In this document: in pieces, positions 11,201 through 22,432 of the stretch
Layout: each line of letters opens with the position of its first letter
Numbering within the stretch: the first letter of the stretch is position 1
Assembly: GCF_016859285.1 (NCBI RefSeq)
Contig: NC_053401.1
Span: 9,615,969 to 9,679,968 of the forward strand
Reading direction: 5' to 3'
Origin: Xiphias gladius
Lineage: Eukaryota > Chordata > Actinopteri > Istiophoriformes > Xiphiidae
Length of the DNA: 64,000 nt
Notes under the pieces: generated by a model
The model's database searches: none
The model's input: only the letters and a program-made list of their open reading frames with translations
What the model was told of the DNA's origin: nothing
Program-made: the position numbers and the translations under genes

Positions 11201-13316
11201 GTTTGCCTGCCCATTTCAGACAGTACTCTGCTAAGGAAAACTTCACTCAGACACAAAACAATTACTGTCACATTCATTATTACTCTGAATGAAAGTAAAT
11301 TTGTAATTCCCATATGGGAAGTTTCATCATATATGAAATATCAGACATATCAAAATTACAGACCTATAAGTGCTGTCTTTATTAGTGATCAGAGAGTTTT
11401 GTAATATAAAAAAAAAACAACAAAAAAACTTATGTCTCATACTGGATCAAAAGTTCAAAATGAATAAAGGATATTGAATAGGATTCCACTCGTAAGAAAA
11501 ATGCCTCTTTGTTCGTTGCCTCGCAAGGTGCTTGAGTGTTGCTTTTTACTTCCAGAACTTTCAAATCTCCTTGTCCGCTGAAATCCACACAAAAGGTAAG
11601 ACACAAGGGACAGATCTTTAGTTTCCACACACTTGCTTATTAGTTGAATGATTAAAAAAAAAAAATTAAAAAAATCATTGAATTTGTGTGTACTGTACAC
11701 TGTAAAATTTTCAATTTCTAATAATAAACTTGCACTGCTAGACAGGAATGCCTGGTGCAGGCCTACCAAATTTAATTAAACAAGTGATGGATAAGGGGGT
11801 GGTAACTTGCTGGGTACAGAAATTTTAAAAGAGCAGACTGCAAACTAAAAAAACAGTTAAACACGCAGTGCATTCAGCAAATATTCAGACCCCTTCACCT
11901 TTTTTTCATATGTTTGTTATGTTATAGCCTTATGCTAAAATAGTTTTAATTCATTTTTCCCTCATCAATCTACACTCAATACCCCATAATGGCAAAGCGA
12001 AAACAAAATTTTAGAATTTTTTGCAAATTTAAACTGAGCAACTGGGGGAGAAAGGGCTTTGGTAAGAGAGGTGACCAAAAAACCCGATGGTCACTCTGGC
12101 TGAGATCCAGAGATCCTGTCTGGAGATGGGAGAAGCATCCTGAAGGACAACCAACACTGCAGCACTCCACCGATCTGGGCTTTATGGCAGAGTGGCCAGA
12201 CGGAAGCCTGTTCTCAGCGAAAGACACACGAAAGCCTACTTGGAGTTTGCAACAAAGCACCTAATGGACTCTCAGACTGTGAGAAACAAGATTTTCTGGT
12301 CTAATGAAACAAAGACTGAACTGTTTGGCCTCGAGTCTAAGAGTCGTGTCCACAGGAAATCACGCACCACTCATCGCCTTCCCAAAATCCCCAAATCCAG
12401 GTATGCAAAGCTTGTCGGGTCACACCCAAGAAGACTCGAGGCTGTAATTACTGCCAATGGTTCTTCAACTAAGTACTCAGTAAAGGGTCTAAATATTTTT
12501 GTCAAAGTGATATTTCTGTTTTTTCTTTTTAACTTGCCAAAATTTCTGAAACTGTTTTTGCTTTATCATTATGGGGAATTAAGTTTAGCTTGACGAGATG
12601 GAAATGTATTTAAACTATTTCAGCATAAGGCTGCAACATAACAAAATGTGAAATAAGCGAAGGGCCCGGAACACTTTCTGAATGCACCGTAATTACACAA
12701 CGCTTCACCACCAAGTAACACCAGAGGAAAAGTGGAGCGCAGCTCCATTCATGCTTGCTGCTTATCAACATCTGCCTGCTGTGCATTGCACAGCAGAAAG
12801 TCTGCCCTTGATGACTGTGCAAAAAAGTGGACGATACTCCAGAAATTAATAGCAAACAAGTAGAGTACCATGTTGCCGTAAAAACTTTCTGTCCCCACCC
12901 CCCTTATCTAAAACCGGTTGCAGGAGCGATTGTACAACGACTGCCATAGCAAAGCGGTCCAGTAGATGAACACAACAAACGCAATAAAAACAGAGTAATG
13001 CGCAAACTCCCGTCCCTGGCCTGCATGCTCCCAAATTTGAGGAAACTTGTCCCTCCTCAAATTACACTTAGTGAAGGCGGCTAAAGAAGCAGCGCCTCCA
13101 GGCTAAGTGGCTAACCAAACTAGCTAATGCCAACTTGTACTTTAAATCGAACAAATAGCGCGCAATTGTTCGGAAATTGCACCTGATGGATCCGATGTCT
13201 GTTGATGACACCCCCTCACTAAGAATTTCACGAACTTTCTCCGGAGAAGCAAGGGAAGCCTTTTGATGATTAGTGTTGCCGAGACGATCCCCACGACTGC
13301 CGCTGAGAGTCGCCAT
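8230..13316 (-). CDS. zc3hc1: Zinc finger C3HC-type protein 1 (NIPA), complete
   Basis: Ten exons in frame give 511 aa (human about 502): 13183-13316, 11475-11577, 11072-11222, 10849-10932, 10591-10718, 10212-10351, 9692-9962, 9334-9537, 8580-8792, 8230-8337. NIPA is a nuclear-envelope/pore-basket protein and an F-box-like adaptor of an SCF ligase acting on cyclin B1 (family knowledge). The first C3HC zinc module starts at CARYGWINVGCDMLKCSSC, with likely ligands C110, C113, H145 and C149 (motif HEKFCPWP). The second uses C260 and C263 (CSYC) with H420 and C424 (HRDWCPW). A basic PPKRLCL segment in exon 8 is a plausible nuclear signal. The C-terminal KRVFAIFRQW matches human. Intron 2 is AT-AC (U12-type) and intron 9 is GC-AG. 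Intron 1 carries a Tc1 relic. The start is the first ATG of a GC-rich exon. Confidence 0.93.
8338..8579 (-). other. zc3hc1: GC-AG intron of zc3hc1 (intron 9)
   Basis: The donor is CAG/gcaagt and the acceptor is tttcctcgcag. No GT lies at the exon end, and the frame continues from SPAQ into GPRDKSKRVF, matching the family's C-terminal FRQW region. GC-AG introns are a known minor variant spliced by the major spliceosome, usually with strong flanking bases as here. Confidence 0.85.
11223..11474 (-). other. zc3hc1: AT-AC minor-class (U12) intron of zc3hc1
   Basis: The 252-nt intron begins ATATCCTTTATT directly after the codon TCA and ends with the branch-like word ttttccttagc, then agagtac. Only removal from AT to AC joins RVESYS to CLKWAGKP in frame; the human protein reads RVETFS-SLKWAGKP here. 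No usable GT donor exists at the exon edge. The 5' site is identical to the U12 AT-AC consensus ATATCCTTT, and the putative branch A is about 10 nt from the AC end, within the usual U12 range. Confidence 0.9.
11866..12691 (+). mobile_element. Degraded, internally deleted Tc1-type DNA transposon
   Basis: Inverted ends of roughly 90-100 bp face each other. The left end reads gtgcattcagcaaatattca with ccccttcacc close behind. The right end, on the minus strand, starts ggtgcattcagaaagtgttc and continues into the same ttatgttgcagccttatgct block seen on the left. Between them lies broken transposase-like DNA, including peptide FWSNETKTELFGL, the familiar Tc1 motif around the second catalytic acidic residue. 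Whole fish Tc1 elements are about 1.6 kb, so about half is missing. The copy sits in zc3hc1 intron 1 and cannot encode an active enzyme. Exact ends and target-site TA duplication are uncertain by a few bases. Confidence 0.85.
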
Positions 13317-14813
13317 GATCGGCTCTGACGTCCCCCGGAAAATAAACCCTCAGAACAATGGTTCCGCTTTGTAACCCCCCCCCCCTTCCCAATGCCACAG
13401 CACAGTGCTGAGCTCCTTGGTTCCATATGTGCTGAACGATGCAGATCAGAATGTCCTTTATAGATATTAATCGTGTAGGAAAGATTTTTCCCGTGAGAAA
13501 ATCAGTGGTATGAAAATGCTTAAAAATGGGGAAGCTAATTTTATTAAGTTATGTTGTTGATTTCTTCTTTCATTTGACAGAATAAATTGTATTATTTAAA
13601 GCAGGATTCAATTTAATACATTTTTTCTTTTATACAGAAAAAAAACCCTTCATTTGACAGACTGACTTATATTTGTATGCATAATTTAGTAGTCCATTTT
13701 GATTTAGATTTTCATGCTAGCGAGATATAATCTCACTTAAAAGCAATTTAAAAAAAAAAAACTGGTACAGTTTATGTTGTAGTCGGTTGAAGTGGAGCTA
13801 ATCTGAACTACTTTATATGCTGTCAGGTAGTTTATAACCATCCACGTTATTGTATAATGCGACCATGTAAAATCATAGTAAACAACAAGGTAGTGTAGCT
13901 ATCAGAAAAATGTAGCGGAGTAAAAAGTCCACAATTTCCCAGTGAAATGTAGTAACGTATACTTTTAAGGAAGCATAGAATGAAAATACTCAAGTGAAGT
14001 ACAAAATTTACATTAGCAGAGTACTAGTGTAAATGTACTCAATAGGAGCAAGGACAAAACCGAGCCACAGGCCCCTTCTTTTCTCTTTTTTCTTACTCTT
14101 TGTGCATCATGTTTTTACTAGTTAGTAATTCAATTTGTTTTTGGTAACTTGATTGAGCACTAATTAATTTGATTATATGTACCAAGTAAGTACAGAATAA
14201 ATTTAAATAGTGTATTTATCGCTAAGATTACGTAACATTTTAGGTGTTCTTTTAAATTGAGGGTAGTTTGTTATGACATGTTTTGTATTTTTTTTTTTTT
14301 AAATAGTTTTTATTATCGGTTTTTGTGATATTGTTCTCAAGGGGTGGGGCTTACAATTCCTCGATAATAGGCTATTTCTGGGAATTTGAGGGGCTTTAAT
14401 GACTCATTTAATGACTCTACATTCTGTAAATATATCTTAGTTCTGGCAACGGCGCTGTGGGCGTTAACAGTTCATGGTGTGACCCATGGACTTCGGCTTT
14501 CACCACATTAGTCATCTCCAGACCCCGCAGGTCTCTGCACGGCACTTGGGCAGAAAAAAACCCCCCCAAAAAAAAAAAAAAAAAACTGTTGTTTTGGAGA
14601 CCGACACGCGCAGTCCCGCCCATCTCTGATGACGCTACGTCCTAATAACAAGCCTTCTGATTGGTCAAGTGTCTGACGGCCGGGGGGTAAAATTTGTGAA
14701 TGGTTTTAGACCGACTGAGATGTGAAATGATTTATAATGTTTTATCAGCACTTTAGCAGATGGTTTTTATTTGACGTGACATTCTTCAGGACTGGATTGT
14801 AAAGGGGGGAACG
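13317..14813. promoter_or_regulatory. Intergenic region between divergent zc3hc1 and klhdc10
   Basis: The two genes are transcribed away from each other from starts about 1.5 kb apart. The zc3hc1 side (13.3-13.45 kb) is GC-rich with a C run. The klhdc10 side has an inverted CCAAT word (gattggt, about 14659-14665) and a tgacgctacgtc stretch close upstream of the ATG; these are sequence words only, not proven sites. The middle holds an interspersed repeat (about 13770-14046). An A run lies at about 14569-14585. Confidence 0.5.
13770..14046. repeat. Teleost interspersed repeat (nonautonomous, probably DNA-transposon derived)
   Basis: The segment contains atgtagcggagtaaaaagt, then gaaatgtagtaacgta, then gaaaatactcaagtgaagta and gtgtaaatgtactcaat. 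This order of words is a very common dispersed repeat in percomorph fish genomes; I recognise it from memory only. It has no open frame. Class and exact ends are uncertain. Confidence 0.6.
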
Positions 14814-17800
14814 ATGTCGGACGCTGAAGGTGCTCGCAGTCCGGACCAGCTTAATAAATTCGAGAAACTGACAGGCAGGCCGCCGCACGGTGAGACGTTA
14901 GCAGGTCGGTCACCAGCACTAGCAAGACACGCTAACGACAGGTTTTAACTTACTTTTGGCACATTTTGCCCAGTCAGGTAAAAACCGTGTTATTGAGATC
15001 GGATGCTTCATATACAATGTTGCACGTTAAGAACGTAAATGTTGCCCTTACTGGTGACATTGCTAAGCATAACATTCAAGCTAGCAACACACAGCAAGTC
15101 TGCTTGTTTATCTTTTAAGGCTTGTTAGCAATCATATCTAAGCTAACTAATTTGCATTAAAACATTAGAAGAATCATACCGGTTACCAAACTATTTCACC
15201 TTTTGTAAAAACCCTGTCTTTTAGCTGCACAGTCAACTCAGTCTATGACCTGACACGACACAGGGATTGATAACCAGGTTTTACTGACCTGCAAACAACT
15301 TGATAGCAATTTCAAGCTGTGTTTTTACGAGATTCGGGGCTGCAAACTGCATCATTCTCTTTGGATTTACGTCATAGTCGTATCAAAACAAATGTTGCGG
15401 TTTGACTGTGGCAGTAGTCAGATCTGCAAGTGCTTGATGACTTTAAAGGCATTCAGGTACAAGTTCACATCCACAAATAGCTCATGAACCGGTCAGGTAT
15501 CTTCTTCTCAGTGCTGGACGTGTTTCCTGCACCTCTGCTTTCCAGTGAATCTGGGGATGGGCACCGAGTATTGGTAATCATTATGTGCGGAATATAGTAC
15601 TCAATAGACAGGCAGGATTGAGATGCTCCACCATGTTTGGAAAAGCTAGGATTCATTGACTCTGTCTTTAAGTTTTGACAGTGTTTGTATTAAAGCACAG
15701 CAGCAATAACTAGTTTTAATAGATTTTGGTGAGAGAAGGATATGTGGCCTAAAGAAGCCTTTTGTCACAACGTGTGTGCTCTTACAACCATTCCTCTGTT
15801 TCCAGCCAGCATTTTGGACAGTCAGGTCTCGCAGGTCAGAAGTAAATGTAATATTCATTTTAAGCATGTGGCCTTGATAGAAGCACCTGGACTGTGTGTC
15901 AGTGACTTGTTGTCTGCTGTGATTCTGAACTATTTGAACAGGTAATTGTTACCCCTCCCCCCCAGAAAAAACAAAATATTTAATTGAGGCAATAACGTAA
16001 AACATTACAGCCAAAGTAATGATTTGTGTTGTTGTTAGAATTGTATCAGTATGGATGTTTGGTCTTGTCACTTCTCCTACAAGCCTGTCTCTGTAGGCCT
16101 TCTTTCGCTGCTGTGTTTAAATCCTGATGATTAAAAATGCATTTGCTGGCTGAAACAATAGAGTTGAGTTGTAGGTAGGCCTCAGTGCTATTTTTAGTAC
16201 ATTAAATAGAGGGCCCATTATTAGGCTTAATGTGCTCTGTATTCAGTCATCATACTCCAGCTGATAGAAACCTACTAAAGCCTCAGGCCAAATATCTCAG
16301 TATCCAAAATATTGATGTTTTTGCTTTCCTCGGAGGGCGAAAAAGTGAGCGCTGCATATAATGTTGTGAATGATGATAGTCTAAATAAGGAGAATCGTGG
16401 AGTTGCCTGTTTTTTGTATTTAAACCACAGCACTGTATGATATGAATGGACTTCTATCTCTGCCAGCCACATTTAATGTGGACTGCACTACATAGGCAGT
16501 TTATACAGTGTAATGAAGATGACACGCCTATCGGTCAAGTGTCATTGATGGATTTTGAAGCTAAGCAGATTCATTTATGGTGAGACCTAAATGGTTGTAA
16601 ACATACTTTAAAAACAAATTCTATCACAGAGAATCGTATCTGTCACAAGGGCTGGGCCATAATTATGCTCCTGATTCCACAGTAAGCAAAGATATGCACA
16701 TCTCATCCTCACTATGTGTTTGAACACTTTTTTTATTTTAATTAGGTAACTTTTCAGCAAGGTTTTCGCACTATTGCCTCAAAGCAAGGATACCTTGGGG
16801 CTTTCTTTATCACGTATATATGTTCTATTTATGTTTGCCCGTATGTTTTCTTTCACAGTGAGATCAAAGTCATGCAAGGACACTTGAGATTTACAATTTC
16901 TGATTGTTGTCAATGTGACCACAGATGTTTGTTTAAGCCCTGTGATTGACTGGTGACCCATCTTCAAGTGTTAAGCCTGTCGATGAGTATGATGATTCCT
17001 TGCTTTCTGTCAGGTCATACTGGGATAGCCATCAGCTTCTGTTACATAAGAATATATAGTATAAGGGTTCTGATGTCCTTAGAAGCCCCTTAACTGGATG
17101 AACATGCGTTTTTATTTGGACGTTCAGTCAGTTTTTCATAGTAAACAAAGCCAGAGATAGTTTTTGACTTCCGCTGACCTTATTTTGTATTTTGACTTAC
17201 TTATTTTGGAAGCTTTTTTTTTGTGTAGCAAGTGATAACGGCATATCTTGTTGTTTCGCTTTCAATGCCTGACGAGTACCTCTGTTAAGATGCTCCTCCT
17301 TTTCCTCATGCCATGAAACTCTGCTCCTCCCTCTCCAGGTCATCGTACTCCCCCGGCCCGCAGTGGGCATCGCTGCGTTGCAGATAACACTAACCTGTAT
17401 GTATTCGGGGGGTACAACCCTGACTATGATGAATCAGGAGGCTCAGACAATGAAGATTATCCACTGTTCAGGGAGCTATGGAGGTACCACTTCGCTACAG
17501 GCTGCTGGCAGCAGATTCGAACAGAAGGCTACATGCCCACAGAGCTGGCGTCTATGTCAGGTGAAACATTGTGTATCTATAAGTTTTGATCATATTAATA
17601 CTTGTTAGTAGTCACACACTTGCACCTCATCAATAGTTTATGCACAAATCAAAATTCCCGTTTTCTTTTGGAATTGATCGGAATTTAAATTTGATGTTGC
17701 TATGTCCCGTCAGCTGTTTTGCACGGGAACAACCTCCTGGTGTTTGGAGGCACCGGGATCCCCTTTGGTGAAAATAACGGCAACGACGTACACGTTTGTA

Positions 17801-19578
17801 ACGTGAAGTATAAGCGATGGTCACTGCTCAACTGCCGTGGGAAGAAGCCCAACAGAATCTATGGACAGGTAGCCTCAGAAATCAATCTGTAGTTTGTAGT
17901 CTTGTTTCATTGCTTTCTAGAAAGCATTGTAGAGATGGGTTGCAATTTTGAATTTTTCGGAATCCAGTTACTGGATATTGAAACTTTTGACCAGTGATTT
18001 AACAGAACTACTTTGTACTAGGTTCCAATTTCATATCTTTTCTCCTCCAGGCAATGGTCATTATCAACGGATTCCTGTACGTGTTTGGAGGGACAACGGG
18101 GTACATCTACAGCACAGACTTGCACAGGCTGGACCTGACCACCAGGGAGTGGATCCACCTCAAGCCCAACAACCCTCCTGATGACCTGCCTGAGGAACGG
18201 TACACTGTAATGCTTGTAACCAAGCTAGGAATCGTTCCATTGTTGTGAAAACCTTTTGACAGGGCTTACTTTTGTGTGTGTCACAGGTATAGGCATGAAA
18301 TAGCACATGACGGACAGAGGATCTACATTCTGGGAGGGGGAACTTCCTGGACATCTTATCCTCTGGACAAGGTACTGGGTAAACTCACCACACACATGTA
18401 ACATGTCACCAAAATTGTGTGCCAGCTGCAATTTCAAATTCAAAATGTTTCAAGGGCAAATCTTTAAACAAGAGACTAAATGCACTGACAGCCGTTTTCC
18501 TTTTCAATAGGTACATGCATACAATCTGGAGACCAATTCCTGGGAGGAGATTACAACTAAACCTCATGACAAAATAGGTCTGTATTCTGCACCTCGTTGC
18601 TGTTTTGTTGTCATGCACACAATTCTAAAATGTTGGTGCTTTCGACAGGGTATCCTGCTCCTAGGAGATGCCATAGCTGTGTGCAAATACGAAATGGTGA
18701 GAATTTTACAATAATGCTGTGCAGTCAAAAATCATACTTCTGTTACCCTGCTTTAAAGATACACAGGTGCTCTCGACATTTGATATCACATCCTTATATG
18801 TGAAACGCTCAGTTTTGGGTTGATTTTGAAAGTTAACTCCCTGCCAGCTAACACGTGTACGACTACAATTACGTGAACAGTATCTGATCATTCATTTTTC
18901 ACCGTAGATGTATTTATCTGTGGAGGCTACAACGGGGAACTGATATTAGCTGATCTGTGGAAGATCAACCTGCAGACTTTCCAGTGGAGTAAACTACCAG
19001 CAGTGATGCCTGAGCCGGCCTACTTCCACTGTGCTGCTGTCACCCCTGTTAGTAAAATACTACCTTTTCTAGCCACTCGATGTCTCTGTTTAACTGTTGA
19101 TGCATAGTTTAAGATAGCCACATTACTGTGGGTACTGGCTGTTTTTCAGTGTCAGCGGCAAATTGTGTCAGTGGTTGATTTAGAAACCACACCATTTCCA
19201 TTGTCCTGTACACACTGAAAAAAATTTGTTACCCACACTTTTCCACAAATCAGCAATGATGGCCAATAGGGGGCTTAGAAGCTCTAGCCCCCATTAGTTT
19301 CTGTTGTAAGCTCTCTATATTTTATACAAAATGTGCATCTCTCTGTCTTTCGTTCACTTTGTCTGTAGGCTGGCTGCATGTACATTCATGGTGGCGTGGT
19401 GAACATCCATGAGAACAAGAGAACTGGCTCTCTGTTTAAGATCTGGCTGGCAGTGCCCAGCCTGCTGGAGCTCTGCTGGGAGAAGCTCCTCAAGGCTTTT
19501 CCCCACCTGACTTCACTCCCCACCATGCAGCTGCTCAACCTGGGCCTAACACAGGAACTCATCGAACGTTTGAAATAA
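14814..19578 (+). CDS. klhdc10: Kelch domain-containing protein 10
   Basis: Nine exons give 383 aa: 14814-14889, 17339-17560, 17714-17868, 18051-18199, 18287-18371, 18511-18577, 18649-18696, 18908-19047, 19369-19578. The protein is a kelch-propeller substrate receptor of CUL2-RBX1 ligases; it reads C-terminal degrons, including alanine tails from ribosome rescue, and affects PP5/ASK1 signalling (family knowledge). Kelch blades are visible as NLYVFGGYNPDYDESGG, NLLVFGGTGIPFG, FLYVFGGTTGYIYSTD, RIYILGGGTSW, VFICGGYNGEL and CMYIHGGVVNIHENKRTG. The C-terminal LLELCWEKLLKAFP is the BC/CUL2-box-like helix, and the end GLTQELIERLK is nearly identical to human. The N-terminus (MSDAEGARSPDQLNKFEKLTGRPPHG) is shorter than human (442 aa): a basic IRWDPVRRRF-type segment encoded before GHRPPPARSGHRC in human is absent here. 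Confidence 0.93.
14890..17338 (+). other. klhdc10: klhdc10 intron 1
   Basis: A 2.4-kb AT-rich intron. I searched for the human-type extra N-terminal exon (IRWDPVRRRF ... PNRFLR) and did not see it. No repeat family or RNA gene was recognised. The donor is G/gtgaga and the acceptor is ccctctccag. Confidence 0.6.
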
Positions 19579-21740
19579 GCCGCACAGTGGAAAACAGACA
19601 GAGGAGTAGATGAGATGGGCTGGGCTACACTGGGAGGAGATGAGGTCTGACAGAGCACAGAAGTTGATTCACAGCAAAATTCTCGGGAAAACACCCTCTC
19701 GCTCCCCTGCCTAACGTAGCCCCGCCTTAAAAACCAAAAACAATGGGATGCCTTTTTTCGTTGTTTTTGTTATTATTTTCTGCAGTTCCAGTGATTATAA
19801 AGAAAATAATTGTGGAATCTTTTATGGATTTTACCCCCCCCCCCCCTTACCCCACCGATCCTTACAAGATGCCTTTGTGTCAAGCTAAGTATGAATTCCT
19901 GCTCCTCATCAGCCAAACTGTGACGGCTGGAAATACTTCCTTTTGCCATTTCATGTTTTCAAAGACTGTCCTCTCCCTTTTTTTTTTTTTTTTTTTTTAA
20001 ATCCACCTTCTGTAGTACTTTTAAGAATTATGTGCAGCGGAAGAATGCATGTATATTTATTTGAAGGACTGAATAAGTTTTGGGGGGTATTCTCATCAAC
20101 TGATATTGCTGTTTGCACACTTTGTCTTGCATATTTGTAGGCATTTACTTTTTTAATAGATCCTATAAGCAGAGGTGACCTCTAAGGGTTTCAGTCTAAA
20201 AAGGGGCAGTGGTTTTGCTAAAGGACCATGCCAGTGTTTCTGCACATTTTAGTCAATTTAATACAAGTCTCATATATAAATTTCATTACTGTTGACAGGC
20301 TGTAGTGTTTCAGATTTTTAAAATGTTTTTGTGACTTTCCAGGCAGCATTTTTGTTAGTTTTCTCCTATGGTATGAAAATCCACTTCCGGTAATTTGAAA
20401 CTTACATGAGTTCAATAGTCAGTCAAACAGATTTTCATCTGTTTTTTTTTGTTGAAGTAACATTATCCTTGCATAACTTTGACATAAATAAAAAGACATG
20501 GTGTTCACTGTCAGGGATTGCCAATCTTAAATTTCAAGTCTTTCCTAGTTGTTTTTATATTATATGAATGTAAACAGGTGTCTGCCTGGAGGTAAGGAAA
20601 AACATTTAAAAAAACAAAAAAAAACTAAGTTATGGTATGCCTTGAAAATGGTCATGAGAAATATGTTATTTGTCATAAATTGACTAAAACGTGCGAAGAA
20701 AAAGGTTAAATGCTGGTTTTGCCCATGTCTAAGCCCTTGTATTTTCCTGTATCTTCCATTATACATCATATTACAGCCAAGTCTGGAGAATCATCCGTTA
20801 AAAACAAGGTCCAAGAATGGTGGGTATCTTCAAGATAATGAAATTTCCATCCTGTTTGCTTGCAGTTCTCATTTGTAAACCAAACCATGCAACACATCAC
20901 TGTGAATTTGGTGCTCTTTAAAATTAATTTAAAATGCTTTTATTCGAATAAAGACGTCATTCTGTTCAGATGTTTACTCCCTCTCTTTTGATGACATTGA
21001 ACTGGTTTTGTCACAGGGAGTTGCTTTAGTAGCAGGCTTATACAAAAATTTGTGTATACTGCAGTGCCTTTCAAACTTTCAATGGGGTTTAAATTTCACA
21101 AATATAGGCAGTATAAGATCTCATGTGTAGACAAACAGGTTTTATGTTGAAAATCCTTTGTTTTAGAGTAAGTGAACACTTTAACCACTTAACAATTCAA
21201 CCATTACATATAATCACTCAACATGTTGGTGGCCAAAATCGTGATTTTTATATCCGGTCTTAATGTATAAGACTTTGTATCCTCTTCGTTTTAGCAACCA
21301 GACAAAGAAATCTTCAGGACAGGAAGCAGCTTATTGAGTCTTTAGAATATCAGTCCTACAAGAATTGAATGTTTCAAGGTAGTATGTTCAATAAGTTGAT
21401 GTATTTAATTCACCTGATGCCAAATAACGTTGCACCTTGAACAAAGTATAACAAGGAATGAAAGGTCAGGGTGAGACTTTCGATTTTTAGTCAGGATGCG
21501 ATGTTGCCATATGGTTTGATGCCTCCCACAAATGCATGAGTCTGCCTGCACTTCTACACCATACCCCTTCATTTATGTTCTACATTACAAACTACTTGGT
21601 GCATGATGTCATTACCCGCTTTTTATATTCACGTTATCAGATCTTTACTTCGGGACATAGATTTAAAAGGTGACCACTTAAAATGTTGTACAGTAGACTT
21701 GTGTGAATGTCGTGTTGCAGTTCTGTCAATAAAAGTTCTG
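19579..21740 (+). other. klhdc10: klhdc10 3' UTR
   Basis: After the stop codon, plus-strand AATAAA signals stand at 20487-20492, 20947-20952 and 21728-21733, so alternative polyadenylation is possible. A T run (about 19980-19998) and a C run lie early in the UTR. No coding evidence on either strand. Confidence 0.5.
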
Positions 21741-22432
21741 TAAATAGCTCCGTCCCCCCCCATTTTCTCCGCTTGACTAGTAATTAGTATGGTACATAAC
21801 ACAATTACAACCCTATTGGTTTATTTCTATTTTTAAACTATCGCATGAATTGCTGTTGCCACATCTTTTCTGAGAATGCACAGTAGATAATAGCAATAAC
21901 ATGCAGGTCACTTGTCCTGGTAGCTAATACATACTAAATGTGCCAAAATGCCAATAAGCATTACACGGCAATAGAGCCAAGCTATGTAGCAGAAATGAAA
22001 AGTCGATAGAAATCACAATGATGCACATTTTTTACAACAAAATCATGTGGAAAAACTGGTCTTATTTTGCAGACAATTTTTTATAAACTGATTTATTTAT
22101 TATCTTCAATACAAGCCATATTACAATGATTCCGAACCAAAAATAAACAACATAAATTTATATTTAAATCCAAGACAAAGACTCAAAGTAACAAGATTCT
22201 TAAGACAGCCAGATCTGGGGAAAAAAGTTCTAACACAAGAAACACGGTCCAGTAATATATATTTACAAAAAGAAGGCAGTGTTTCACTTACAACTCCCCT
22301 GTGACATTTGAAAAATAAATCCAATTATATTTCCATCTTTTGTAACACTGAACCCACACCACCTGAAGATGAAGCATTAATGTATTTAGTGGTATAAAAT
22401 TTGGTGCTTGAGGATATTTCTTGGCAAGCAGA
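21741..22432 (-). other. cax1: cax1 3' UTR and convergent gene gap
   Basis: Minus-strand AATAAATAAAT at about 22087-22097 is the likely cax1 poly(A) signal, giving a 3' UTR of roughly 340 nt. Only about 350 bp separates it from the distal klhdc10 signal on the opposite strand, so the two genes are tail-to-tail. Confidence 0.5.

Noticed and set aside
12192-12593. 133-codon open frame in zc3hc1 intron 1
   Set aside because: Remnant of Tc1 transposase plus intron DNA, not a host gene.
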